This document shows positions 10,588-21,572 of a stretch of 64,000 nt of DNA, one piece after another. A model generated the notes under the pieces. That model ran no database searches. It was given only the letters and a program-made list of their open reading frames with translations, and was not told the origin of the DNA. Made by a program: the position numbers and the translations under genes. Origin of the DNA: Carallia brachiata (Eukaryota > Streptophyta > Magnoliopsida > Malpighiales > Rhizophoraceae). The stretch covers positions 1,709,476 through 1,773,475 of the forward strand of contig JADCRB010000162.1 in NCBI GenBank assembly GCA_021464245.1, written 5' to 3'. The number at the start of each line of letters is the position of its first letter. Positions within the stretch are counted from its first letter, which is position 1.

Positions 10588-13500
10588 GTCGAGCACATTT
10601 TCTCTCGTGCTGTAATATTTCTGAAATGTCAAAATTACTTTTATAGGCCTCTTACGGGGATTGTGCCTCCGTGCCTTAGTCCTCGTTTGGTTTTTAGGTT
10701 CCTTTGGGGCCAAGAATTAACATAAAAATAGCAATAAGAGTTTGATAGCTCCACCACCAGGCAACATGACCAGCGGCAGAACATCAACCGCATGAAAAAT
10801 CAATTATCAACCCAGTCTCTCTGCACCAAATAATGGACACAGCATAGGAATATGAAAATAGGCATTTCGTGTGTTTCTCATATGATCAGTTTTCAATTAG
10901 TTCAATAATTTCATCCATACAAAAATTTCAATATTTTTGTTATAAGCTTTTGAGTCAATAAATTTTACCCTTCTAAATCATTCACTATTGTATCTTTGCA
11001 AGATAAAGAACAAAGAAGAGAAATCAACTTTTACCTGTTTTCCAGTCCAAAGTCGTTTGATTCTGCTATGAGACATGTCAAGTTCAACCAAATTCTCAAA
11101 ATAAACATTTGACGGCAAGTCTTTCAAAGGATAGTAATGCCACATCAGGTACCTTAGCTCTCGTGGAAGAGATTCAAGTCCTCCTGAGCAGTCCAGGCCA
11201 TCATTGATTAGTTTATAAGTGGGAAACGACTTATAAATCTTCAGCAATTTAACTTGGTCCATCTTTGAAAAGAGGGTTGGATCCACGCAAACACTCTTAT
11301 TCAAATTGGACATGTCAAACGAAATGGCTTCAACTGCTTCAGTCCCCTAAAACCATGGCAAATAATCAATTTAGCATAACATATGAAGATAATTATAAAA
11401 CATTGCCATCTCTACTAAGCAGGAAAAAGAATTAACAAAAAGGAAGGCTAGTTATTTTGACTTACTGCGTTTTTTTCTAATACATTGCAGATATCCTCAA
11501 GATTCCACAATCTACTACGCTTGCCGGGTTCTTTAACCGATTCTTGCCTAACAATCTCTCGACCCATTTCTTGTAATAAATCATGTATCTCTACTTTATC
11601 ATTTAAGATCACAATTAAAGCCTTATCAGCGAGCTTACTTAACCCGATCTTGGTAGAGAAACCACAAGAGTCAAGTATTCTCTCAGCATGTTTTTTTCGC
11701 TTCCCTCTCAAGAAGCAAGCAATATGAAGAAATATTTCTTTTGTGCTAGTATCAAGTCCATTGTAACTTATTTTCAACACCTCGTGGACTTCCATGTTAG
11801 GAGCTTTTTGAAGTTCCTTCAGTGCACTTTCCCATTCCTCCTTGCTCCTATCATGTAGAAACAATCCAAGAACTTTAAGTGCCAAAGGAAGGCCTTTAGC
11901 ATACCTTAATACTCTATTGGATAATTCTAGATGCTCTGCTGAGGGATAGCTTTGCTTAAAGGCAAATAAACTGAAAAGCTGAAGAGCATCATGGCCAACA
12001 AGTTGTTGAACTTCATATGTGCTATCAACTCCATTTTTAAGCACTTGTCTCTCTCTACTTGTAATAATCACTTTGCTTCCCTCACCAAGGCATTCATGCT
12101 TTCCCACTAAAGATTCGATTTGTTCAAAGTTATCTACATCATCAAGAACAACGAGAGCCTTTTTGTGTTGAAGCTGGTCCATTAGAAACGTTGAACTTGA
12201 GCTGGACTTGTGTATACTCTTATTGGCTCTATTCAATAGACTAGCAAGAAGCTCATCTTTAAGATTGGATAATCCAAATTTTGCTGAGACTTCTTTGACA
12301 TTGGCAAGAAAGCAGCTGCTTTGAAAGTGACATGAGTATTTGTCAAATACAGCTCTGGCAAGAGTTGTCTTGCCTATTCCACCCATTCCCCATATTCCGA
12401 CAATGCGTACATCATTTGCTTTCTCACTAAATAGCAATGATTCAATTCTTCAACTCTCGAGTACATGCCAACCAGACCTTTCAAATCATTTGAGCAGTAC
12501 ACGTGCCTTAGTTTTTCCAAAATGTCTGCAACAATTTTCTTAACAAGAGCAGACTCGTTCCTAATAATGAACATGAAGAATATTTGTAAGATTGATTTAT
12601 GCCAATAGAAACCAACCAGAGGTATAATCCTATTTACTGTTAATCCATTTTCGAAACCATACATGTAAACGATGACGGTAACTCAAGTGAAAAACCATTT
12701 AAGTCAAATTTTATTTCTATAAAATTTCAGGGGCAAAAAAGAATCCACCAACATTCACGTGCATCATACTTGGTTTAATTAACTATATCAATTATTGAGT
12801 ACAAACTGTAAAAATAGGAAAAATCTTGGTGGCCACAAAGTGGTGGCCAGTTTATGTTACATACAATTCATTTTTATCCTACATTGATATTTTGCATATA
12901 CTATAAAATATTTTATATATAGGATAAAACTCTTTGTGGCCACCGCTTGTGTAGCCATCCACTCGGGTCCATTTAAATATCCATCTTGCCTTACCAATAA
13001 AGACATTATGTGGACATAATTAGTTTCATTGTTGTTCACCACATCCCTTTTTTGGTTTTTTACAGGACGAGGATTGGAGATCTTATATATCGTACTCTGA
13101 TTGTTGGTTCTATCTTAAAATTTACAAAGAGTTATTCCAACCAAGACATTAATTCTGTAATTGAATTACCAAAATTAATTGAATATCAATTGAATTAAAA
13201 TCTCAATAAAAAAAAAGAAAAAGAATTAAAATTGTATAAAAATGTTAGATAACAAACGAGCTACAAAAGAAAAATGAGTCACCTGATTTCCCTTGAAGCA
13301 TAATCCCAACCTGATATGGAGGCAGCATTCTTCAAGGTAATCCTCCACTTATCTACAGTCTCCCTGTCATTAGACTGTTGGTGTTGATCAAATGCCTCTA
13401 AAAAACTCGCAGTTTGGTTTTCTACATCTTCTGGGTTTACATGGTAGAACACGATCAATACCTGTTTGAATCCAATCAAAAGAAGGCAATAAAAACCCAA

Positions 13501-13924
13501 AAAAAAAACCATTATTAATGGGTTGTTAACCAAGGCATGAACTTAATTTCTTGGAGATGTAAGGGAAGGTTACAAACCAAACCCAAGATCGTTAAATTGA
13601 TATTATACCTTTAATCCAGAGGTTTGCTTGCATTCCATAATCTTGACAAGCTCATCCAAGCACCATGGGGAAGAGGCATAGTTTGCAGAGAAAACAACAA
13701 CTGCAATATTTGAGTCTTGAATTGCGTCCAAGATTGTGGAGATGTCTGCCCCCTTTTCAAGCTCAACGCTGTCCAAGTAAGTACAGATTCCTCGTTGGTC
13801 CAAAGCATCGTACAGGAAGCTTACAAAGCCATCACGCGTGTCCTTTCCTCTGAAATTAAGGAACACCCCATACTTACGCCTCCGGGGACGAACATCTACG
13901 GATGAAGAAGAAGAAGAAAGCCAT

Positions 13925-14041
13925 GATGAACAGCTACGACGGATGTCTCTTTAATCTCTCTCTGCTACACCGTGCTTGCAATTGTGAAAGTCAAAGGCTC
14001 TTACATACACCTATGTAGTTGCTCCCCCTAAATAATTATAA
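13925..14041. other. 5' flank of TNL copy A
   Basis: It matches the B promoter region (31774-31910). No convincing TATA box or other site was assigned. Confidence 0.4.
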
Positions 14042-14528
14042 TGGTTAATTTCAAAAAAAAATATCACTTATATTTTTTAATAAATTTAATATAATTTTTA
14101 AAAATTAACAAATCTATTATAAGTTTAATTATTTTTTTTATAAATCTAACACAATTTTTAAAAATTAGTAAATTTAATATAAGTTCACTTATTTTCATAT
14201 AAATCTAGTATACTATCAGTTAAAAATAACTAAATTTCTTAATTTACGCATGCACGTATAATATTTAAGAGTTTTAAACTATTTTAGATTTAAATGTAGA
14301 CATGTCATATCTGTATACTAAAGGATTCAGTTACTTTTAATTGGTTATTTTTAACTGACAGCGTGCTAAATTTATTAAAAAATAATTAAACTGTATTATA
14401 TTTGTTAGTTGTTAAAAGTTATGTTAGATTTATTAAAAAATAATTAATTATATTATATTTGTTAATTTTTAAAATTTATTAAATTTGTAAAAAAATATAA
14501 ATGTGGTATTATTTTTTAAAATTAACCC
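14042..14528. mobile_element. Mutator-type MITE upstream of TNL A
   Basis: An AT-rich foldback of 487 bp whose ends read (T/G)GGTTAATTT in opposite orientation, with similarity reaching far inward. The 9-bp flanks (14033-14041, 14529-14537) match each other at 7 of 9 bases. Each matches 8 of 9 bases of the single empty site 'taattatag' upstream of TNL B. A second family member is at 18427-19027. Confidence 0.8.
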
Positions 14529-14728
14529 TTATTATAGTTCAATAAACGGAGTTGCAGGTAAATATATAAAGGCAATCGGCATGATGGGTTTGGGAAGGTC
14601 CGTTTGAGTTCAACAGTATTCAGGTGAAATTTTTTTTGTAGGTTAAGTTGAATAATATAAATAAGAGGTGCTTTAGTTTCAATCTACATATATAATAATT
14701 GATATACTGTGTTTTAATTTTACACGTT

Positions 14729-15927
14729 TTTTTTGAACAAATAGCAAAGGAAGATATTATTAAGAAACAAGCCATATAGATACACAGTCCAAGCCCAACA
14801 GACAGACTTCCACAGAACTGTACACCCAGGCCCAGACACTACCCTAGCGCCCCACCAGCCCAACAGAGACAACAGAGGGAAGACAGCACCCCAAAGGAAA
14901 TAGGTACCCAAAGTGCAACCAGACTCCGACCCATAGGTTGCCGGGCGGCTCGACCCCACTCGCTCCACAGCTCCACCAACCGGAAAGAGGCCGGCATCGG
15001 AGAACCCTATGTAAGCACAATCGGCCACTAGGGCCAAACGCAGCATAGGCGTTACAACAACCACAAACCACCATTAGGCATGCCGAAGCATGAAAACCAC
15101 GAGCTGGAGCACCAAACCTGAGCTGCCACCGTCCCTCGAAAGCCAACCCTAGAGCCAGAAGAGCACTAGAACTGCCAAACCAATAGAAGGAAGCCACCCA
15201 TCAGAACTGTACACGCCGGACTGGATAGCAAAACCGAACACCTCCCCTACCCCGATATCAACTGCAAGGGTGAAAGGAAGCAGGGGAACGATGATTGACA
15301 GCCAAAATCGACCAGCAGAGAACCCCCAAAAGAGGACAAAAAGTCACTGACTCAACACCAAAACAAAAGTAATAACAGTAAAACTCGGCACTAAACTGAA
15401 CAAAACTTAACTAAAAACACAGATCGACACCCAAGGACCGAACTTAGCGCCATCGGGGACGCACTCCACCTGGAGAGTTTTTTTGGCGCACGATAGCAAC
15501 ATCGGTACACGATAAAAAAAACCCCGCCGTGGCTTTTTCTTACGGTGTGTTTGGAGTAGAAGGAAAGGTGGGGAAAGAAAGGAAAAGAAAGAAAGTGGAG
15601 AGAAAATAAAGATATTCGGAGTAGTAGAGAAAATTGAAAGAAATGAAATACAGTAAAAGAAAAAGTGAATAGTAATTTGTGAGTGAAAAAGTGGCGAAGA
15701 AAATAAAATTATTTAGAGTGGTGTAAAAAGTTAAAGAGAAAAGAAGTAAGGTAAAAGAATATGTGAATAATAATTTGTAAGAGAAAAAGTGATGAAAAAA
15801 ATAAAATTATTTAAAATAATGTAGAAAGTTAAGAAAAAGAAATGTAAAAAAAAAAATAAATGGTAATGATTATATTTTTTTTCCTTCCTTCTTTTTCCCT
15901 TATGAAACAAACAAGCCCTTATATTAA
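14729..15927 (-). mobile_element. 5'-truncated LINE-like retroposon carrying a nested MITE
   Basis: It is bounded by a perfect 17-bp target duplication (14712-14728, 15928-15944). The locus upstream of TNL B has this sequence once, one T shorter, and lacks the insert. Read on the minus strand the insert ends '...TTTGTTC' plus an A run, like the 3' ends of plant L1-type LINEs. Its GC-rich body (about 14760-15500) gives short open frames on the minus strand (for example 14844-15197), but none resembles RT, so only the 3' untranslated part seems present. LINE assignment is inference from the tail and the long duplication. Confidence 0.75.
15543..15918. mobile_element. PIF/Harbinger-type (Tourist-like) MITE nested in the LINE
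   Basis: Imperfect inverted ends (CGGTGTGTTTGG and GGGCTTGTTTG) are flanked by TTA on both sides (15540-15542, 15919-15921). The interior is A/G-rich and contains imperfect direct repeats of about 97 bp. Confidence 0.6.
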
Positions 15928-15944
15928 TTTTAATTTTACACGTT

Positions 15945-17500
15945 AGGACTAGTCTACCTTAGTAATTTCATTTTCCATTTCTTTACCATTTAAGCTTTTT
16001 TTTTATATAAAAAACATTAATAATAATGACTTTTGGTTTTACGAAACTGTTACCGTGTTTCCCATCCTTCCCATCCCAACACCGCTCAGCGCTCACGCCA
16101 TCTTTTATATATATATTTTTTGGTGTTAAACTATGATATCTAAAAAATGTATTAAATTTTAATTAATTTAATTTAAATTTTTATCAAATTTTTTTATAAA
16201 AAGGAGCTCATCTAATATTATTTTTTTTCATTTACAAAGTTTAAACTTGAGACCTTATTTAAATCAACTTAATACCAATTGGTACTCGTTATTGGTGGTT
16301 TCACACGATAGACTCAACTTTAGCATAAAATATAAAGACCTAATGAGGAGAATGATAGAAAGCTAAGAACAAACAGACTTCAAAACGGGCTATCAAACTG
16401 CCCCCAATAAAACATTGTATTTTCTCTAACCAATTCAGAAGCTTCCAGAGAGTTTTCAGACAATATAACTTATTATTTTGGCAAGAATGTGTTTTGTGAC
16501 CCTTTAAGCTTAAAAAAAAAATAATAATAACAATGACTTTGATTTGGTGGACTTTTGGTTTCTCGAAGCTGCTCCTATGTTTCCCATTCCATCACTTGTT
16601 ATTAAATTAAAAAAATTATTGATTTAAAATTTAATCGATTCAATTAATTTAAGTGATATTTAAATAAGAAAAATTATATTTAATAATAAATATATATTTA
16701 TAAATGTAATTAAAAAATAATATAATCATGATATATTATTAAAAAATTAATTTTTAATAATTAATTTCAAACAATTTAGTAAAAAAAATAAAAATATTTG
16801 TTAAATATTAATTTTTTAATTTTGATGACTAAATTTGTCATAGTGGGATTCCCACCATGGCTGGCTCCAACTTTCGCATACTTTATAATTTATACCACCT
16901 GGTACTTAACTGTTGTTACTCGTTTCACACGGTAGACTCAACTGTAGCATAAAATAGAGAAGACCTGATGAGAAGAAGAGTAATAAAAAATTAAGGACAC
17001 ACAAACATCAAAATGGGCTATCAAACTGCTATCAATAAGACAACGAGTTTTTTCTAACAAATTCAGAAACTCCCAGAAAATTTTTAGACAATATGACTTA
17101 TTGTTTTGACAAGAATATGCTTCCTTATCAATTAAATTTTTAGAATCTGGCATCATATATAAAAAACCTATTGGAACATCCCGATCTTACGACCCATGGG
17201 GAATAAGCAATGAAAACTCAAAGATCATACCAATACTCCTCAATCGTTTTCTTCCTAGCATATGTACACGTGAACTGATCTTTAGACGCTAATATAACTT
17301 TTAGTGTATCTTTATGAGCCAAGAAGTCCCGTAAAGAGCATAGTTTCTTCTCCGGAAAAATTATCCGGACAAAGTATAAAAATATAATTAATTATCAATA
17401 TATACAGTCATATTATTAAAATATAAAATAATAAAAATAAACACAATTTATTGCTTCATTTTAGTCTTACATAAATTATCAACGTTATTGTACTAAATTT
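15945..17500. repeat. Tandemly duplicated non-coding upstream block
   Basis: Two diverged copies (about 15960-16510 and 16510-17100) share landmarks such as 'tagactcaact', 'gggctatcaaactgc' and 'ccagagag/ccagaaaa'. The B locus has one copy (about 32215-32640). It continues to about 17500, matching 32640-33010. No coding sequence is visible. Confidence 0.65.
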
Positions 17501-18209
17501 ACTATTAATAATACTTTTATACTTTGTCTCTTTAATTTCTCATGACAAATTTTCCAGAAAAACTTTTCCCTTCTGTAAAATAATAAAGTTAGTAACAACC
17601 TAGTTTTTTTTTTTTTTCAACAATTAGTAACAAACCTTGTAGGAGGAGGACAAAGTAACAAACTTAATAAACAAAAATATTAGCTTATTTTATACTTATC
17701 TACTTTATTATATAAAAAAATTTTAATAGCTTTATTTAAATCAAACTAATAATAAAATAATATTACTCATTAACTAATTAAATTTATAAATAAATAAATA
17801 AATTATTAAATATAATTAAATAAATTATATTACTTTATATTATATATATATATATATATATTATATATATTGACAATATATTACTATGTATTTAAAATTA
17901 TACAGTGCTGCTCTTATTATGTTTTTTCTTAAAAGCTCAACTTTTAGCGGTCCCTTACCTACTCAAGTTATAAAATTGGAAAAAACTAGGAAAACGGGAC
18001 GGGATTGATGGGAGAAGGATGGGTGACGTAACAGTGTGGAATCTCATCTATCAGGAATAAAAAAATTGTCCAAGTGTCGTCACTTTAGAAATCTCTGCCC
18101 AAGTATTTCTTTATTATTTATTTAATTACATTTTGGTCCTTGCATGGAAAGTGCTTCAAGACCCCATATTTCCCACAACAAATGTCACTGTAATAGGGAA
18201 AAATTATTC
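17501..18209. other. AT-rich intergenic DNA with an (AT)n microsatellite
   Basis: No gene signal. A TA-dinucleotide run is at about 17842-17872. Confidence 0.6.
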
Positions 18210-18367
18210 AAAAATTTTGTTAGAATGCAACAGTCACTTCTATTTTTATAACGATATTTTTATTTTTTATAATTTAAAATATTTTTGTGTATTTTGATTT
18301 TTTGTTATAAAAAATATAAGTATCATTGCAAAAATTTAGGTAACTATTATATTCAGACAATATTTTT
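18210..18367. mobile_element. Small palindromic MITE
   Basis: The left end (AAAAATTTTGTTAGAATGCA) and the reverse complement of the right end (AAAAATATTGTCTGAATATA) match over about 60 bp. It is related to 10437-10587. Confidence 0.5.
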
Positions 18368-18426
18368 AAATAAAATCATCTAATACTGTAGCGGCGATGT
18401 CCTTTGCATAATTACCATCTTAACTT

Positions 18427-19027
18427 GGGTTAATATAAAAAAATAACACCACTTTTGACATTTTTTTATAAATTTAATAAGATTTTTAAAAAATAACAAA
18501 TCTAACACAGTTTATTTATTTTCTTACAAATTTATCACAATCTTTAACAATTAACAAATTTAACATTGTTAAATTATTTTTTTAACAAATCTAGTACACT
18601 GTCAATTAAAAATAATCGAATCTCCAGTATGCACATATGACATTTGGAGGTTTTTAACTGTACTAGATTTAGACGTTCAATTATTTTTTAACAAATTTAG
18701 AACACTGTCAGTTAAAAATAATCGAATCTTCTGTATGCATATATGCATATATGACATTTTAAGGTTTTAAACTGTAATAGATTTAAACGTAGATGTGTCA
18801 TATGTATATATTAAAGGATTCAATTACTTTTAACTAGTTATTTTTAACTGATAGCGTGTTAAATTTGTTAGAAAATAATTGAACTGCACTACATTTGTTA
18901 ATTATTAAAAATTGTACTAAATTTATACAAAAATAATTAAACTGTATTAAATTTATTAATTTTTAAAAATCATACTAAATTTATAAAAAAAAAACATAAA
19001 AATTATACTATTTTTTTATATTAGCCC
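18427..19027. mobile_element. Mutator-type MITE, second family member
   Basis: Ends are GGGTTAATAT and GGGCTAATAT in inverted orientation, with 9-bp flanks tcttaactt (18418-18426) and tcttcactt (19028-19036), 8 of 9 identical. It is the same family as 14042-14528. The interior has a partial internal duplication of about 120 bp (around 18590-18790). Confidence 0.75.
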
Positions 19028-20095
19028 TCTTCACTTCATGTGATCTACTTGAAGAAATTGTCTGATTGTACATGTTTTTGTTGCTCGTGTGCCCTTCAGT
19101 TTCAGCTCTTTAATTTTTCTGTAAAATTAATAACAATGATGACAAAGATTAATGGTCTGTGGTTGAACTAGAGGGCAAATTCCCGTACTAACTGCTGTAT
19201 TCTTATTTTGTCCAACCTAACTAGAAGATTACGTATTATTCCTCTTTGGGTTATTTGAATTATCTTGAAAGGTAATGATTTTTCATGGTAAAACGTCTAG
19301 TTGGTTTCCAATATTTTTTTAACTTGCTGAGACGAAAAGCATTCCCTTTGTCTGATTGAATATAACTGAGGCTTCAGTTTAGTTTAATGACTAAAGGAAG
19401 TATTTGGAGAGTGAGAGTGAAGTCAGGTGAAACGGTTAAATTCCTACCAAATTGTTAGAGAAATCACTTGGGTAAATGCTCTCTAGGTCTCTTTTCTAGC
19501 TGAGTAATATAACGGGATAAGCAAATTTTTAATTTTTTAGATTTGAGTTTTTTTTAATTAAATTTTATATGTTAAGATTTTTTTTTTAAATCCTAAACTT
19601 TATAATTTTTTTTTAATCAAGTCCAACCACTAACAGAATACGATTTGACCGTTAATTTGGGTGTTTGACCGATTTAAATATTATTTTTAAAAGAAAATAC
19701 ATGAAAAAAATATTTAAAAATTAATTTAAAATATTTATACCGTATAAAAAATATATTTTACTTTAAAAATATATAAAAATTAATAAAAAAAGAACATTGT
19801 TAATAAATTTAAAAAATACGTATTATATGTATATTGAATTTTTTGTAAAAAATGTAAAAAAATATTTTAAAAATTCAATATATTCTAAATTTTAATGGAT
19901 TCATTTTAATTGAGTATAATTTTGAATAAAAGAGACTTTGACCATAAAATATGGTCTTTGACCATATTACAAAATTGAAAAAAATAAAAAATATATGTTA
20001 TTTTACTTGACGGGCTACTGCTCCAATGTTACCAAGCCAAGTCACACAGTTAGTTTTGCTTCGGGTGAAGTTCAGTTTTGGGTTATTAAGTAACG
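19028..20095. other. Intergenic AT-rich DNA
   Basis: No gene recognised. At 19513 the sequence GGGATAAGCAAATTTTT resembles the terminus of the MITE at 30312-30812, but I could not find the partner end. Confidence 0.5.
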
Positions 20096-21572
20096 AAAAA
20101 ATTAAATTTCAGTCATTAACCATAAAGTTGTGCAAATAAAGCATGATGAAGACAAAATCGTTAATTTGATTGAGTCAGCCGTTAGGTGCTGATATGGCAG
20201 TAACGTGGAGCACACATGTCAGACACCAGTGTCCTACTCAGTGAGAACGTATGACAGGTTAAAAAAATTGCCACATTAGCTGATGACTCACGCTCACTCT
20301 CTCTCTCTTCCCCATCTCTTTCTCTCTCTGCAACCGTTTTACTCTCTGCGCCATGGTGGAGTCACGATCCCCAATCCCTTAACCATCTATACTCTAATCC
20401 TTTCTTTGTCGTCCAGTTGCTCACTCTCACGAATCTGAGCTTGGATGACCACAACACGATGGTTTATTGATCCACGCTCAATTTCCGATGGGTTTCAAAC
20501 AAATTTTACGCTCAAACCGTAAAACCCAGAATTTAAATCCCCAAAAATTGATGGTTTCATGGCATTTGATGATGAGTTATTGGGTTTTTGGCTGTGGAAG
20601 GGTGGCAGATTGTGGTGGCAGTGAATGGATGGCTTGTCGTGAATTGGTCACCGGCGATAAAAGTGTTCCAGCAATATCAAAATGAAAAGGGACGGACCGT
20701 CATTTCTAGAAACAGAACAGATCGACGATCGGGGATTGTTTATGGACTAGTGTGGTCGTTGGAAGTGGACCACAAGAGACGGACCCAAAGGCAGTGATGA
20801 TGGCGACGGGCAGCAAAGATTCTTAGATCTCGCATGCTACAGGTTTCTTTAGGGCGTGTGGTGGTCAGAAATAGAGTCCCTAAGGAATGGCAGCTTGGAA
20901 AATGGTTTCCGTTGATAGAGAGGTTTTCATCGGCGGCAGATGCAACGGATGACGTGGCGGCACCGGCGAAGGAGACTGAGGCGACGACTTTCTGATATTG
21001 GATGTGGCTTAGTATCTTTAATTTGTGGATTTTTTGTATGCAAACAAACAAAAAATTGAATGATAAAGCCATTAAGAGATTGTTTCGTGAGGAATATCGT
21101 CGCCGCCATTGGGATTGAAGACCGTCTGTTTTTGTTTTCTCAATAGCTACGAAGAAGATCCTTGATAAAATTTTTTGGGTCCAAAAATATTTGAATGTGC
21201 TGCTGGGCAAAGTTGAACCAGTGATGTTTTCATTCTTCCTTCAATCCTTTGAAGGAGAGGGAGAGGGAGGGAGCAAAAAGAACAGACAGGGCCCAGACTA
21301 GAGAGAGAAAATGAGGGAAACGTGACTCACGGACAAAATGCGAAGGGAGAGGATAGAGAAAGGGGAGTGCTTTGTTTGAGGAGAGAGAAAGGAAAAAAAT
21401 TTCCATGTCATTCAAATGTTCTGACTAGGATACATGTGAGATGCCATGTCTGACAACACGTAGATAGTTAACGGTCTTTGTCAGCATATTAACGGAAAGG
21501 ACCTATATTTGAATTGATTTTAAAGTTTCAAACCTTATTCACATGATTTTATAGTTTGGAATTTGATTTTTT
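20096..21572. mobile_element. Long-TIR (Mutator-like) non-autonomous element, diverged
   Basis: The left end (AAAAAATTAAATTTCA) and the reverse complement of the right end (AAAAAATCAAATTCCA) match. Similarity continues for about 150 bp with shared patches such as ATAAA, GTTAAT, 'acatggca' against 'atatggca', and CACATGT. The interior is less AT-rich, with frames such as 20740-21210 (minus, 156 codons) that I cannot assign. No transposase is seen. The right end joins directly onto the broken kinase sequence. Target duplications were not found, so the boundaries are approximate. Confidence 0.5.

Larger units (their letters stand above)
7746..13924 (-). pseudogene. TIR-NBS-LRR gene copy A, two small disabling lesions
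   Basis: Same six-exon layout as TNL B with matching splice sites: 13924-13609 (TIR), 13461-13283 (TIR), 12560-11466 (NB-ARC), 11346-11035, 9211-8303 (LRR), 8207-7746 (post-LRR C-JID-like). Exons 2, 4, 5 and 6 have the same lengths as in B. Lesion 1: the stretch after the ATG is 2 bp shorter than in B, so the ATG frame ends after about 15 codons, and the TIR frame has no in-frame ATG before an upstream stop. Lesion 2: the NB-ARC exon is 1 bp shorter (1,095 versus 1,096), near 12445, shifting the frame before the P-loop. Other parts stay open, including GMGGIGKTT, the kinase-2 motif, GLPLALKVLG and an IHD in place of MHD. It looks recently inactivated, or is misassembled. Confidence 0.85.

Noticed and set aside
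14844..15197. 117-codon minus-strand frame in the GC-rich insert
   Set aside because: Part of the LINE-like 3' region; an overlapping frame of equal length runs alongside and neither resembles RT or any domain I know.
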